Assembly (NCBI GenBank): GCA_030592825.1
Contig: JAUVIG010000105.1
Span: 1-9,977 of the forward strand
Origin: Chlorobiota bacterium
Lineage (GTDB): Bacteria > Bacteroidota > Bacteroidia > Bacteroidales > JAADGE01
Reading direction: 5' to 3'
DNA: 9,977 bases
Shown one piece after another: positions 1 through 6,482 of the stretch; position 1 is the stretch's first letter, and every line of letters starts with the position of its first letter. The notes under the pieces were generated by a model. That model worked only from the letters and a program-made list of their open reading frames with translations. It ran no database searches and had not been told where the DNA came from. Made by a program: the position numbers and the translations under genes.

Positions 1-318
1 AAAAACACTGTCTTTTTCGTTTATTCTAAAGCTAAACGTTCCTTCACCGTTTCTTTTTCCCTTGTCCCAATATCCATCATATTTATCTCCGTTTGCCCAC
101 GTATAAACACCTTTGCCGTCAGGAAGCCCCTTTACAAATCTTCCGACGTAATTGTCAATACCGAATGCTGTACCTTTGCCGTGAGCTAGTCCTTTTTTAC
201 ATTTTCCGTCATAGTTTTCAGAAATTTCTGGAATAAGGACTTTACATTCATTCTGACTTAAGCCTATAATGCTGAATATCATTAATATAAAGAAAGTTAA
301 ATGTTTGAAATACTTCAT
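1..318 (-). CDS. Exported MORN-repeat protein, N-terminal part (cut by window edge)
   Basis: The reverse strand reads openly for 106 codons from ATG at 318 to the window edge, so the C-terminus is missing. Residues 1-21 are a lysine-containing start and a hydrophobic stretch ending near GLSQ, consistent with a cleaved Sec signal peptide. From residue 36 there are three MORN-type units starting at about Y36, Y57 and Y80, each following the pattern Y-x-G-x-x-x-x-G-x-x-x-G-x-G (for example YVGRFVKGLPDGKG). MORN repeats form beta-hairpin strips. In bacteria they are often found in surface or periplasmic proteins of unknown role, so no specific function can be given. The gene is divergent from the downstream peptidase. 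I could not find a convincing TAnnTTTG promoter for it. Confidence 0.8.
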   Translation of the reverse strand, partial: MKYFKHLTFFILMIFSIIGLSQNECKVLIPEISENYDGKCKKGLAHGKGTAFGIDNYVGRFVKGLPDGKGVYTWANGDKYDGYWDKGKRNGEGTFSFRINEKDSVF

Positions 319-419
319 TTTAGAAAAAATTTGGGATTAAAAGAATTATTAAAAATGAAACAGCTAAAATTATACCAAGAATAAAAAAAAAATCATCAAA
401 AAAAAATTTGAGTTTAGTA

Positions 420-451
420 AATATTAAATGAATTGTTTGTCATTTAATATT
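420..451. repeat. Perfect 12-bp inverted repeat, 8-nt spacer
   Basis: The left arm AATATTAAATGA (420-431) and right arm TCATTTAATATT (440-451) are exact reverse complements around ATTGTTTG. No T-run follows on either strand, so a Rho-independent terminator is unlikely. It lies about 30 bp upstream of the -33 box of the peptidase promoter and between divergent genes, a position suitable for a regulator site. In such AT-rich DNA a chance origin is also possible. Confidence 0.45.
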
Positions 452-480
452 ATCACTTCATCATTAATAACTTAAATGTT

Positions 481-512
481 TTTGAAAATACGATACATTT
501 ATTTTATTTTTG
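481..512 (+). promoter_or_regulatory. Bacteroidota-type promoter for the S9 peptidase
   Basis: A TTTG box (481-484) is followed by exactly 20 nt and then TATTTTTG (505-512), a full match to the Bacteroidota -33/-7 consensus TTTG-N19-21-TAnnTTTG. Transcription would start near 519, giving a leader of about 20 nt before the ATG at 541. Confidence 0.7.
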
Positions 513-540
513 AATTTTAATATAATAAACTAACTGAAAA

Positions 541-2649
541 ATGGATATAAAAAGACAAATATTTATCGGCTTAATTATAATTTTGAGCCTTAATTCATGT
601 AAAGAAAATGAAATGAAAGCACCAATAGCTGAAATTAAGCCAGTTGAATTAACAAAGCACAAGCATAATCGTGTGGATAATTATTATTGGATGAAAGACA
701 GAGATTCATCTTATGTTATTGATTATTTAAATGCCGAGAATGAATATACTAAAGCAATGATGAAAGAAACGGATCAATTCCAAAAAAATCTGTATGAAGA
801 AATGCTTTCAAGAATTAAACAAACAGATAATTCTGTTCCGTATTTGAGTAACGGTTATTATTATTATACCCGATATGAAGAAGGAAAAGAGTATCCTGTC
901 TATTGCAGAAAGAAAGGAAATCTTGATTCTGAAGAAGAAATAATGTTGAATGTAAATGAACAGGCTGAAGCTTATGCATATTTTCAAGTCGGAGGCTTAT
1001 CTGTAACACCCGATAATAAACTTTTAGCCTATTCTGTTGATACTGTTTCGAGAAGAAAATATACAATAAAATTTAAAAGTCTTGAAACCGGTAAAGTTTA
1101 TGATGATGAAATCCCTAATACTTCAGGAGGAATAACATGGGCAAATGATAATAAAATAATTTTTTATTCAACCAAAGATGAAACTTTAAGGCCTAATAAA
1201 ATTCATCGATATGAATTAGGATCAAATAAGATTATTGACGTTTATGAAGAAAAAGATTCAACTTTCAGAACTTATGTTTATAAAACAAAATCATCTGAAT
1301 ATTTGATAATCGGATCATCTTCAACCTTATCAGACGAATACAGAATATTAGAAGCAGATAAACCCGAAGGAACTTTTCGTATATTTGAAGCAAGACATGA
1401 AGACATGCTCTATAACATTAATCATTACAGGGATAAATTCTATATACGAACCAATTTAAACGCTAAAAACTTTCGTCTGGCAGAAACTCCTGAAAATAAG
1501 ACAAGTTCTGAAAATTGGAAACCGGTAATACCTCACAGAGATGATGTTTTATTAGAGAGTATTGAATTGTTTAACAACTATTTAGTTGTTGAAGAGCGTA
1601 AACTCGGTTTAACCCAATTAAGGGTAATTGATCAAAGAAATAAAGAAGAGCATTATGTACAATTTGGTGAAGAAACTTATTCTGCTTATATCAGCACAAA
1701 CAGAGAATTTGACACAGATAAGTTACGGTTTGGATATACATCTTTAACAACCCCTAATTCAACTTTTGATTATGATATGAATAATAGGAAAAAAGAGTTG
1801 AAGAAAGAGCAAGAAGTATTAGGAATCTTTGATAAAGACGACTACAAAGCTGAACGAATTTGGGCTGAAGCACCCGACGGTACAAAAATTCCTGTTTCTT
1901 TAGTTTACAAAAAAGATTTATTCAAAAAAGACGGAAGTAAGCCTCTTTGGATACAAGCTTACGGTTCTTACGGCTCTTCTTCAGATGTTTATTTTAGTAC
2001 TGTACGTTTAAGTTTATTGAACAGAGGGTTTGTGTATGCGGTTGCCCATGTAAGAGGAGGTCAAGAAATGGGTCGATACTGGTATGATGAAGGCAAATTA
2101 TTAAATAAGAAAAATACTTTTACAGATTTCATTGCCTGTACAGAATTTCTTCAAAAAGAAAAATACACATCTTCCAAAAAAACTTTTGCATGGGGCGGAA
2201 GTGCAGGCGGGTTGCTGATGGGTGCAATATCCAACATGAAACCGGAAATATATAAAGGAATTATTGCAGCAGTTCCTTTTGTTGATGTTATAACAACAAT
2301 GCTTGATGAAAGCATACCTCTTACTACATCAGAATATAATGAATGGGGCAATCCTAACGATAAGACCTATTATGATTATATATTGTCTTATTCTCCGTAT
2401 GATAATGTTGAGGCTAAAGATTATCCGAATATGTTAATTACAACCGGTTATCATGATTCGCAAGTTCAATATTGGGAACCGGCAAAATGGACGGCTAAAT
2501 TAAGAACTATAAAAAAGGATAACAACTTATTGCTTTTAAAAACTAATATGGATTTTGGACACGGCGGTGCATCCGGCCGTTTTGAAAAATTAAAGGACGC
2601 TGCTTTGGAATATGCTTTTGTATTTAAATTAAGTGGTATAAAAGAATAA
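541..2649 (+). CDS. Oligopeptidase B-like serine peptidase (family S9A), lipoprotein
   Basis: This 702-residue protein is a prolyl-oligopeptidase-family serine peptidase closest in pattern to oligopeptidase B (protease II), which cuts short peptides after Arg/Lys. The family layout is visible: an N-terminal segment with NRVDNYYWMKDRD, a beta-propeller region (about 80-430) that limits access to small substrates, and an alpha/beta-hydrolase domain to the end. The catalytic triad is readable: Ser554 in GGSAGG, Asp639 in GYHDSQ and His674 in DFGHGG. The VRGGQEMGRYWY block is also typical. Residues 1-19 form a hydrophobic signal followed by lipobox LNSC (Cys20), so the mature protein should be lipid-anchored in the envelope. 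The residues after Cys20 (KENE) recall lipoprotein surface-export signals of the phylum, but that is inference. Its length is normal. A promoter lies directly upstream and the gene appears monocistronic. Confidence 0.92.
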   Translation: MDIKRQIFIGLIIILSLNSCKENEMKAPIAEIKPVELTKHKHNRVDNYYWMKDRDSSYVIDYLNAENEYTKAMMKETDQFQKNLYEEMLSRIKQTDNSVPYLSNGYYYYTRYEEGKEYPVYCRKKGNLDSEEEIMLNVNEQAEAYAYFQVGGLSVTPDNKLLAYSVDTVSRRKYTIKFKSLETGKVYDDEIPNTSGGITWANDNKIIFYSTKDETLRPNKIHRYELGSNKIIDVYEEKDSTFRTYVYKTKSSEYLIIGSSSTLSDEYRILEADKPEGTFRIFEARHEDMLYNINHYRDKFYIRTNLNAKNFRLAETPENKTSSENWKPVIPHRDDVLLESIELFNNYLVVEERKLGLTQLRVIDQRNKEEHYVQFGEETYSAYISTNREFDTDKLRFGYTSLTTPNSTFDYDMNNRKKELKKEQEVLGIFDKDDYKAERIWAEAPDGTKIPVSLVYKKDLFKKDGSKPLWIQAYGSYGSSSDVYFSTVRLSLLNRGFVYAVAHVRGGQEMGRYWYDEGKLLNKKNTFTDFIACTEFLQKEKYTSSKKTFAWGGSAGGLLMGAISNMKPEIYKGIIAAVPFVDVITTMLDESIPLTTSEYNEWGNPNDKTYYDYILSYSPYDNVEAKDYPNMLITTGYHDSQVQYWEPAKWTAKLRTIKKDNNLLLLKTNMDFGHGGASGRFEKLKDAALEYAFVFKLSGIKE

Positions 2650-2749
2650 TTTACCGGAGAAATTGAATTAAGGCCGGAAAAGCATTATTGTCTTTCCGCA
2701 AAGCTTGACTTATCCGGAACAATCAGGTTCTTTATGGATTATCTGTAAT

Positions 2750-2868
2750 TTCAGAGCTCCTGACCCATTAACAGATTATTAATAAGTTACAGCTACTTGC
2801 TTGTAAAATGAAATTGTCGCATTTTTAAATTACGACAATAATAATTACGACAGGTCAGGAGTTCTGAA
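2750..2868. repeat. 119-bp inverted-repeat element (MITE- or REP-like candidate)
   Basis: The terminal arms TTCAGAGCTCCTGACC (2750-2765) and GGTCAGGAGTTCTGAA (2853-2868) are inverted copies matching at 15 of 16 positions; the one difference is a G-U pair in RNA. The 87 bp between them hold an inner perfect 7-bp hairpin (ATTGTCG 2813-2819 with CGACAAT 2833-2839) and a direct repeat AATTACGACA (2828-2837 and 2843-2852, period 15). There is no ORF inside and no clear target-site duplication. The nested structure suggests a non-autonomous mobile or dispersed repeat, which only a genome-wide copy count can show. Confidence 0.55.
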
Positions 2869-2889
2869 TTTATTATTCAACCCATTCTT

Positions 2890-2920
2890 TTTGATTTCAA
2901 TACATATTATCGTACCTTTA
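2890..2920 (+). promoter_or_regulatory. Candidate promoter for pcm
   Basis: TTTG (2890-2893) lies 19 nt before TACCTTTA (2913-2920), a match to TAnnTTTG except for the last base. A start near 2927 would give a leader of about 17 nt before the ATG at 2944. The spacing is right but the -7 box is imperfect. Confidence 0.5.
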
Positions 2921-2943
2921 CAGTATCGTTTATTCCTGTGATT

Positions 2944-3636
2944 ATGAATAAATTTTTTTTTATACTGTTTTTTATTCTTTCTCTGTTTTTTCAACAGAGA
3001 GATGACTACAAAAAAGCAAGAGAAAAGATGGTAAACAGCCAGATTAAAGCTCGAGGTATTCAGGATCCTTTTACCATTGCAGCCATGCGAACAGTGCCAA
3101 GACATAAGTTTGTTCCGAAAAATCTTATGGTTGATGCTTATCTTGATTCTCCTTTACCAATTGGCTACGGACAAACCATTTCTCAGCCCTATATCGTTGC
3201 TTTTATGACGGAAATTATTAAACCAAAAAAGGATTTTAAAGTATTGGAAATAGGAACAGGGTCAGGATATCAGGCTGCAGTTTTAGCTCATATTGTTGAT
3301 AAGGTATATACCGTTGAAATTATTGAAGCATTGTATATTCAGTCAAAAAAGAGGCTGAATGATCTGAATTATGATAACATTTTCGTAAAAAATGCAGACG
3401 GCTATCATGGTTGGAAAGAGAAAGGTCCGTTTGATGCCATTGTTGTAACCGCTGCAGCAGAATTTGTGCCTCCTCCGCTTATAAAGCAATTGAAAGACGG
3501 CGGAAAAATGATTATTCCGGTGGGAAAACCCTTTGCCACCCAACAACTACTACTTATAGAGAAAAAAGAAGGTAAAATAAAAACAAAAAATCTTATGTTT
3601 GTTCGATTCGTTCCTTTTACAAGAGCAAAAGAATAG
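2944..3636 (+). CDS. pcm: Protein-L-isoaspartate O-methyltransferase, probably exported
   Basis: Pcm methylates L-isoaspartyl (and D-aspartyl) residues from S-adenosylmethionine, starting repair of age-damaged proteins. Numbering from the ATG at 2944 (230 aa), the family motifs are in order: MRTVPRHKFVP (48-58), GYGQTISQPY (74-83) with the substrate-site block, SAM motif I VLEIGTGSGYQ (100-110), acidic strand VYTVEI (121-126), FDAIVVTAAA (163-172) and GGKMIIPVG (186-194). The reading frame also allows GTG at 2938, two codons earlier. I prefer ATG because GTG starts are uncommon in this phylum and no ribosome site favours it. Residues 3-16 are almost entirely Phe/Ile/Leu after one lysine, followed by QQRDDYKKAREKMV where the usual enzyme begins. 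This is a signal peptide or membrane anchor, unlike cytosolic E. coli Pcm. There is no clear AxA cleavage site. The catalytic core is complete. Confidence 0.93.
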   Translation: MNKFFFILFFILSLFFQQRDDYKKAREKMVNSQIKARGIQDPFTIAAMRTVPRHKFVPKNLMVDAYLDSPLPIGYGQTISQPYIVAFMTEIIKPKKDFKVLEIGTGSGYQAAVLAHIVDKVYTVEIIEALYIQSKKRLNDLNYDNIFVKNADGYHGWKEKGPFDAIVVTAAAEFVPPPLIKQLKDGGKMIIPVGKPFATQQLLLIEKKEGKIKTKNLMFVRFVPFTRAKE

Positions 3637-3685
3637 GTTTTTGCAAGAGCAAAAAAGCCGACTAATGTCAGGAATAAAAATTAAT

Positions 3686-3730
3686 GTTGCAGGTTACAGG
3701 TTGCAAAACTCGCAACTTGTAACTTGCAAC
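3686..3730. repeat. 19-bp stem hairpin built from 7-bp repeats
   Basis: The arms 3686-3704 and 3712-3730 pair along all 19 positions in plus-strand RNA (17 Watson-Crick, 2 G-U) around loop AAAACTC. Each arm is itself three heptads: GTTGCAG, GTTACAG, GTTGCAA on the left (3686-3706) and CGCAACT, TGTAACT, TGCAACT on the right (3711-3731). No T-run follows, so it is not a canonical terminator, although it could block or stabilise the 3' end of pcm mRNA. Its repeat-of-repeats make-up suggests a dispersed intergenic element. Confidence 0.7.
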
Positions 3731-3789
3731 TCTCAAATTAACATAAACAACAAAATTACAGACAATCCTGAAAAAAAATAGGGACAAGC

Positions 3790-3797
3790 TATATTTG
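3790..3797 (+). promoter_or_regulatory. Candidate -7 box for the membrane enzyme gene
   Basis: TATATTTG is an exact TAnnTTTG match. The best -33 candidate, CCTG at 3767-3770, has correct 19-nt spacing but matches TTTG poorly. A start near 3804 would give a leader of about 50 nt before the ATG at 3854. Confidence 0.4.
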
Positions 3798-3853
3798 TTT
3801 ATTATTTTCAGTAATGACATATCAAAACAGCTAATCATCATAAGCCGGAAAAA

Positions 3854-4924
3854 ATGTTTGCAAAACATAAAAGCAATTTTTTTCAATACAGACTGCTTTT
3901 TGCAGTATTTATTCTGTCTGCGGCCATTGTTAGCTATGAAATTCAATTGATGCATTTTTTTACCATAGTTCAGTGGCATCACTATGCTTATATGGTAATT
4001 TCTATTGCCTTATTGGGATTTGGTGCAAGTGGTACGGTAATATCTGTTTTTAGAAAGCGGATGCTGCAAAGAATAGATTTTTTACTTCCTTTTTTAATGA
4101 TCTCTACCGGCTTACTGATGACCATAGCTGTCAGAGCTTCCCGTTATGAGTTTTTTCTTTTCGATTCGTATACTCTTTTCGTTGACCGTTCGCAATTTTC
4201 AAGACTGGCAGGAACTTATTTTCTTTTCTTCCTTCCTTTTTTTTCGGGAGCCTTGGCCATAGGATTAATCTTCGTTAAAAAAGTATCAAGTATCGGCACT
4301 TTTTATTTTTCTGATCTTTTGGGATCCGGAATAGGAGGAGCCCTGACTATTTTCCTGTTTTGGCAATTTTCACCACAGGAAATTCCGTCTGTTATTGCGA
4401 TCTTGCCAATTTTGGCCGGAGTCCTTATCATTCACAAAAAGACCCGTTTATACTTAATTCTGTACAGCCTGTTAAGTTTAAGTATCGTAGTATATCATCT
4501 TAATAAACCCTTTGATTTGTTACCGTCTCAATTTAAAAGTATAAGCTACGCTTTGAATCTTCCTGATGCAAAAATTGACCGGCAAATAAGCAGTCCTTAC
4601 GGTCTCGTTCAAGTAGTTTCTTCACCGGTGCAACGGTATGCCCCCGGTTTGAGTTTGACTTATACCGAGAATGTCCCCCCCTGCGATGTTATTTTTAATA
4701 ACGGAGATTGGTATGCCCCCATTCCCACCCGGTCAAAAAAGGATACTTCTCATATTTTGAATTATACCACCATGGCACTTCCTTATGCCTTCGGCGTTCC
4801 GAAAAGTGTTCTCTTGTTCCGGGCAGGTGCCGGATTAGAAATTGCACATGCCTTGAATAACGGAGCGGAACAAATAACAGCCGTTGAACCTAATGCAACA
4901 GTTGTTTCCTTATTAAATAATTAA
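3854..4924 (+). CDS. N-terminal fragment as translated: membrane half plus start of Rossmann fold
   Basis: If the TAA at 4922-4924 terminates, the product is 356 residues: the seven N-terminal membrane segments, a soluble stretch (about 216-317) and the first two strands of the cofactor domain, ending ...VVSLLNN just after the acidic strand (Glu345). That removes the active-site half of the fold, so this fragment is not expected to be catalytic. The stop is followed by T (TAAT), an efficient termination context. Confidence 0.6.
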   Translation: MFAKHKSNFFQYRLLFAVFILSAAIVSYEIQLMHFFTIVQWHHYAYMVISIALLGFGASGTVISVFRKRMLQRIDFLLPFLMISTGLLMTIAVRASRYEFFLFDSYTLFVDRSQFSRLAGTYFLFFLPFFSGALAIGLIFVKKVSSIGTFYFSDLLGSGIGGALTIFLFWQFSPQEIPSVIAILPILAGVLIIHKKTRLYLILYSLLSLSIVVYHLNKPFDLLPSQFKSISYALNLPDAKIDRQISSPYGLVQVVSSPVQRYAPGLSLTYTENVPPCDVIFNNGDWYAPIPTRSKKDTSHILNYTTMALPYAFGVPKSVLLFRAGAGLEIAHALNNGAEQITAVEPNATVVSLLNN

Positions 4925-5062
4925 TATGCCTCCTTAACCGACTCTCTGTTTTACCACCCTAAAGCAGAGATACATGTTCAGGCATGCAGAACGTTTTTAA
5001 ATCAAACCGACAAAAAATACGATATCATCCAACTGCCTTTATTAGGTGAATTTGGTGGTTCT

Positions 5063-6274
5063 GTGGGACTAAATGCCTTACAAGAAGAAAATTTACTGAC
5101 CAAAGAAGCTTTTGCTGAAATGTGGCAAAAGCTGACTCCCGGCGGAATGATCGTTCTTTCCTTCTGGATCGATCTTCCACCAAAAATTTCTTTAAAATCT
5201 GCTGCAATGATATCAGAAAGTTTGGAGTCTTTTAAAATAAAAGAACCCTTAAACCATATTGCAGCAATAAGAAGTTGGGGTACTCTCACTTATGTCATCA
5301 AGAAAAAACCTTTGAATAAAACGGAAATCAATAAGGTAAAAACCTTTTGTGAGCGATATAATTTTGATCCTGTTTTACTACCGGGAATAACAGCCCGAGA
5401 AAGGGAGCAATTCAATGCTGTTGAAGATGAGGTTTTCTTTTCTGATCCGGAAGGAATGTTCAGTTCTCAACGAGAAAAAATAATTCAAGAATACGATTTT
5501 AATATCCGGCCCGCAACAGATAACAAACCTTACTTTTTTCAATTTTTACGTTGGAAAAAGCTTCCTGATTTGATCAAAACAACAGGCGGAAAATCAACAG
5601 CTTTTATCGAATTGGGTTATTTGATCGCGGTGGTTACCTTTATTCAAGTAATTATTTTCGCATTATTATTTATTATCCTGCCGCTTTTCCGATTGGGATT
5701 GAAGGGAGGCAATAAATCCTGGATAGTGATCTATTTTACGGCCCTTGGCTTTGGCTATATGTTTTTGGAAATTGTGTTTATCAAATATTTTGTACTCTAC
5801 CTTGGGCATCCTATTTATTCAGCAGCAACAGTGATATCTGTAATGCTGATCAGTTCGGGAATAGGAAGCCGGTATTCGTCACGGTATAAAACATATCAAA
5901 AGGCCTTATTAAAAATAACAGGGCTTATCACCGCCTTAATTCTCCTTTATGCCTTTATTATCGGTGTCTTTTTAAGCAGCACAGTTGGTTTACCTCTTAT
6001 CGTGAAGATCCTGCCGGCTGTGGTGATCATTGCTTTACCGTCTTTTTTTATGGGAATGCCGTTTCCTATAGGTTTAAAAATTGTAGATGCCGGTAAAAAA
6101 AGTAATGTACCCTGGGCATGGGGTATCAATGGTTGCGTATCGGTTATTAGTGTATCCTTAGCAGTAATTATTGCAGTAGAAATTGGCTTTAAGGCGGTAA
6201 TGTTATTTGCTGCTCTGGCCTATGGTATTGCTTTTTTATCTAACTTTTTTATAAATATTAAAGGAATTAAATAG
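5063..6274 (+). CDS. C-terminal fragment: end of Rossmann fold plus membrane half
   Basis: This is the same frame as 3854-4924; the open stretch really resumes at 4925. A separate protein would have to restart at GTG 5063 (403 aa) or ATG 5120, both inside a conserved domain and without a visible promoter, so independent translation is doubtful. Residues 1-175 (counted from GTG) hold the rest of the synthase-like domain, including WQKLTPGGMIVLSFW and TDNKPYFFQF. Residues about 183-395 hold roughly six membrane segments with FMGMPFPIGL (329-338) and WAWGINGCVS (351-360). The C-terminus is hydrophobic to the end with a short basic tail. Read it as part of the interrupted gene. Confidence 0.5.
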   Translation: MGLNALQEENLLTKEAFAEMWQKLTPGGMIVLSFWIDLPPKISLKSAAMISESLESFKIKEPLNHIAAIRSWGTLTYVIKKKPLNKTEINKVKTFCERYNFDPVLLPGITAREREQFNAVEDEVFFSDPEGMFSSQREKIIQEYDFNIRPATDNKPYFFQFLRWKKLPDLIKTTGGKSTAFIELGYLIAVVTFIQVIIFALLFIILPLFRLGLKGGNKSWIVIYFTALGFGYMFLEIVFIKYFVLYLGHPIYSAATVISVMLISSGIGSRYSSRYKTYQKALLKITGLITALILLYAFIIGVFLSSTVGLPLIVKILPAVVIIALPSFFMGMPFPIGLKIVDAGKKSNVPWAWGINGCVSVISVSLAVIIAVEIGFKAVMLFAALAYGIAFLSNFFINIKGIK

Positions 6275-6320
6275 TGTGATTTTATCCTGTTTTCTTTGTT
6301 GATTTAGATTTAGGTTTTGT

Positions 6321-6350
6321 AAACAAAAAAGCCCCGAAAAAATTCGAGGC
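6321..6350 (-). terminator. Rho-independent terminator of tRNA-Asn
   Basis: On the minus strand a 7-bp stem, GCCTCGA with TCGGGGC (6344-6350 and 6331-6337, one U-G pair), closes a loop of T residues and is followed by TTTTTTGTTT. This is the classical hairpin plus U-tract, 8 nt downstream of the tRNA 3' end. Read on the plus strand the stem has one mismatch and only a weak T-run, though it may also slow transcripts from the membrane enzyme gene. Confidence 0.85.
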
Positions 6351-6357
6351 TTCTTTG

Positions 6358-6431
6358 CTCCTCCTCTAGGACTTGAACCTAGGACCTGCGGATTAACAGT
6401 CCGACGCTCTAACCAACTGAGCTAAGGAGGA
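6358..6431 (-). tRNA. tRNA-Asn, anticodon GTT
   Basis: The reverse strand folds into a complete 74-nt cloverleaf. The acceptor stem TCCTCCT pairs with AGGAGGA with discriminator G. The D-arm is GCTC/GAGC with AGTTGGTTA. The anticodon loop CTGTTAA gives GTT (Asn, reading AAY). The T-arm is CTAGG/CCTAG with loop TTCAAGT. The outermost anticodon-stem pair (27-43) is T against C, unpaired; the other four pairs are standard. CCA is not encoded and would be added by the nucleotidyltransferase. It has its own promoter and terminator, so it is a solitary transcription unit. Confidence 0.97.
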
Positions 6432-6452
6432 ATATTTTTTAAAATCAGGTTG

Positions 6453-6482
6453 CAAAAGTAGCACCTTTTTTTAAAAAACAAA
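6453..6482 (-). promoter_or_regulatory. Promoter of tRNA-Asn
   Basis: On the minus strand TTTG (6479-6482) is followed by 18 nt and TACTTTTG (6453-6460), an exact TAnnTTTG. Initiation near 6446 would leave a 5' leader of about 15 nt to be removed by RNase P. Confidence 0.7.

Larger units (their letters stand above)
319..540. other. Divergent intergenic region between MORN protein and S9 peptidase
   Basis: This very AT-rich 222-bp spacer holds no ORF I can support. It contains a perfect 12-bp dyad (420-451) and, at its right end, the promoter of the peptidase gene. Long A-runs at 381-390 and 398-406 may bend the DNA, which is inference only. Confidence 0.6.
2650..2943. other. Intergenic region with repeat element and pcm promoter
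   Basis: I see no credible gene in this spacer of about 294 bp. Near the peptidase stop there is a weak imperfect hairpin (CGGAAA at 2675-2680 with TTTCCG at 2693-2698) lacking a clear T-run. The middle is occupied by the inverted-repeat element 2750-2868. The last 55 bp carry a promoter-like pair for pcm. Confidence 0.6.
3637..3853. other. Intergenic region between pcm and the membrane enzyme
   Basis: No gene is supported here. It begins with a duplicated CAAGAGCAAAA (3620-3630, inside the pcm end, and 3644-3654, period 24), then the heptad hairpin at 3686-3730, then a -7-like box TATATTTG at 3790-3797 serving the next gene. Confidence 0.5.
3854..6274 (+). pseudogene. Polytopic membrane protein with spermidine-synthase-like domain, interrupted by in-frame TAA
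   Basis: One frame is open from ATG at 3854 to TAG at 6272-6274 (807 codons) except for a TAA at 4922-4924 (codon 357). Protein similarity to the family continues directly across the stop, with no frameshift. The layout is about seven membrane segments (roughly 13-31, 43-66, 77-94, 119-141, 153-171, 178-194, 199-215), then a Rossmann domain like spermidine synthases and methyltransferases (LLFRAGAGLE 320-329, ITAVEPN 341-347), then further membrane segments. C-terminal family blocks are TDNKPYFF, FFMGMPFPIGLK and PWAWGINGCVSVISV. Members of this family bind an adenosylmethionine-type cofactor, but their real substrate is not known to me. The Gly-rich loop has Arg323 where a Gly is usual. The rest of the gene shows no decay, so the stop is recent, an assembly or read error, or (less likely) a recoded site. 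Confidence 0.8.

Noticed and set aside
376..383. Minus-strand promoter for the MORN gene (TATTCTTG)
   Set aside because: The -7 box has one mismatch and the nearest TTTG is only 13 nt away, too close for the usual spacing.
2674..2700. Terminator for the S9 peptidase
   Set aside because: The stem is only 6-7 bp, has a bulge, and is not followed by a T-run; too weak to list as a terminator.
2938..2943. GTG at 2938 as the pcm start
   Set aside because: It adds only two residues, lacks a ribosome site advantage, and GTG starts are uncommon in this phylum; ATG at 2944 was preferred. The choice does not alter the function call.
2845..3105. Minus-strand 86-codon open frame
   Set aside because: It lies across the repeat arm and antisense to the pcm start, shows no family motif, and is low-complexity Lys/Phe-rich sequence.
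3599..3781. Plus-strand 60-codon open frame after pcm
   Set aside because: It starts within the pcm end in another frame and consists of the duplicated CAAGAGCAAAA and heptad repeats; no protein-like pattern.
3668..3982. Minus-strand 104-codon open frame
   Set aside because: It reads through the hairpin repeat and antisense to the first membrane helices of the adjacent gene; no recognisable motif.
4922..4924. Programmed stop-codon readthrough or selenocysteine/pyrrolysine recoding
   Set aside because: The codon is TAA rather than TGA or TAG, it is followed by T, and no obvious downstream stem was seen; a mutation or sequence error is simpler.
5002..5289. Minus-strand open frames opposite the synthase-like domain
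   Set aside because: They are shadows of a strongly family-like plus-strand frame.
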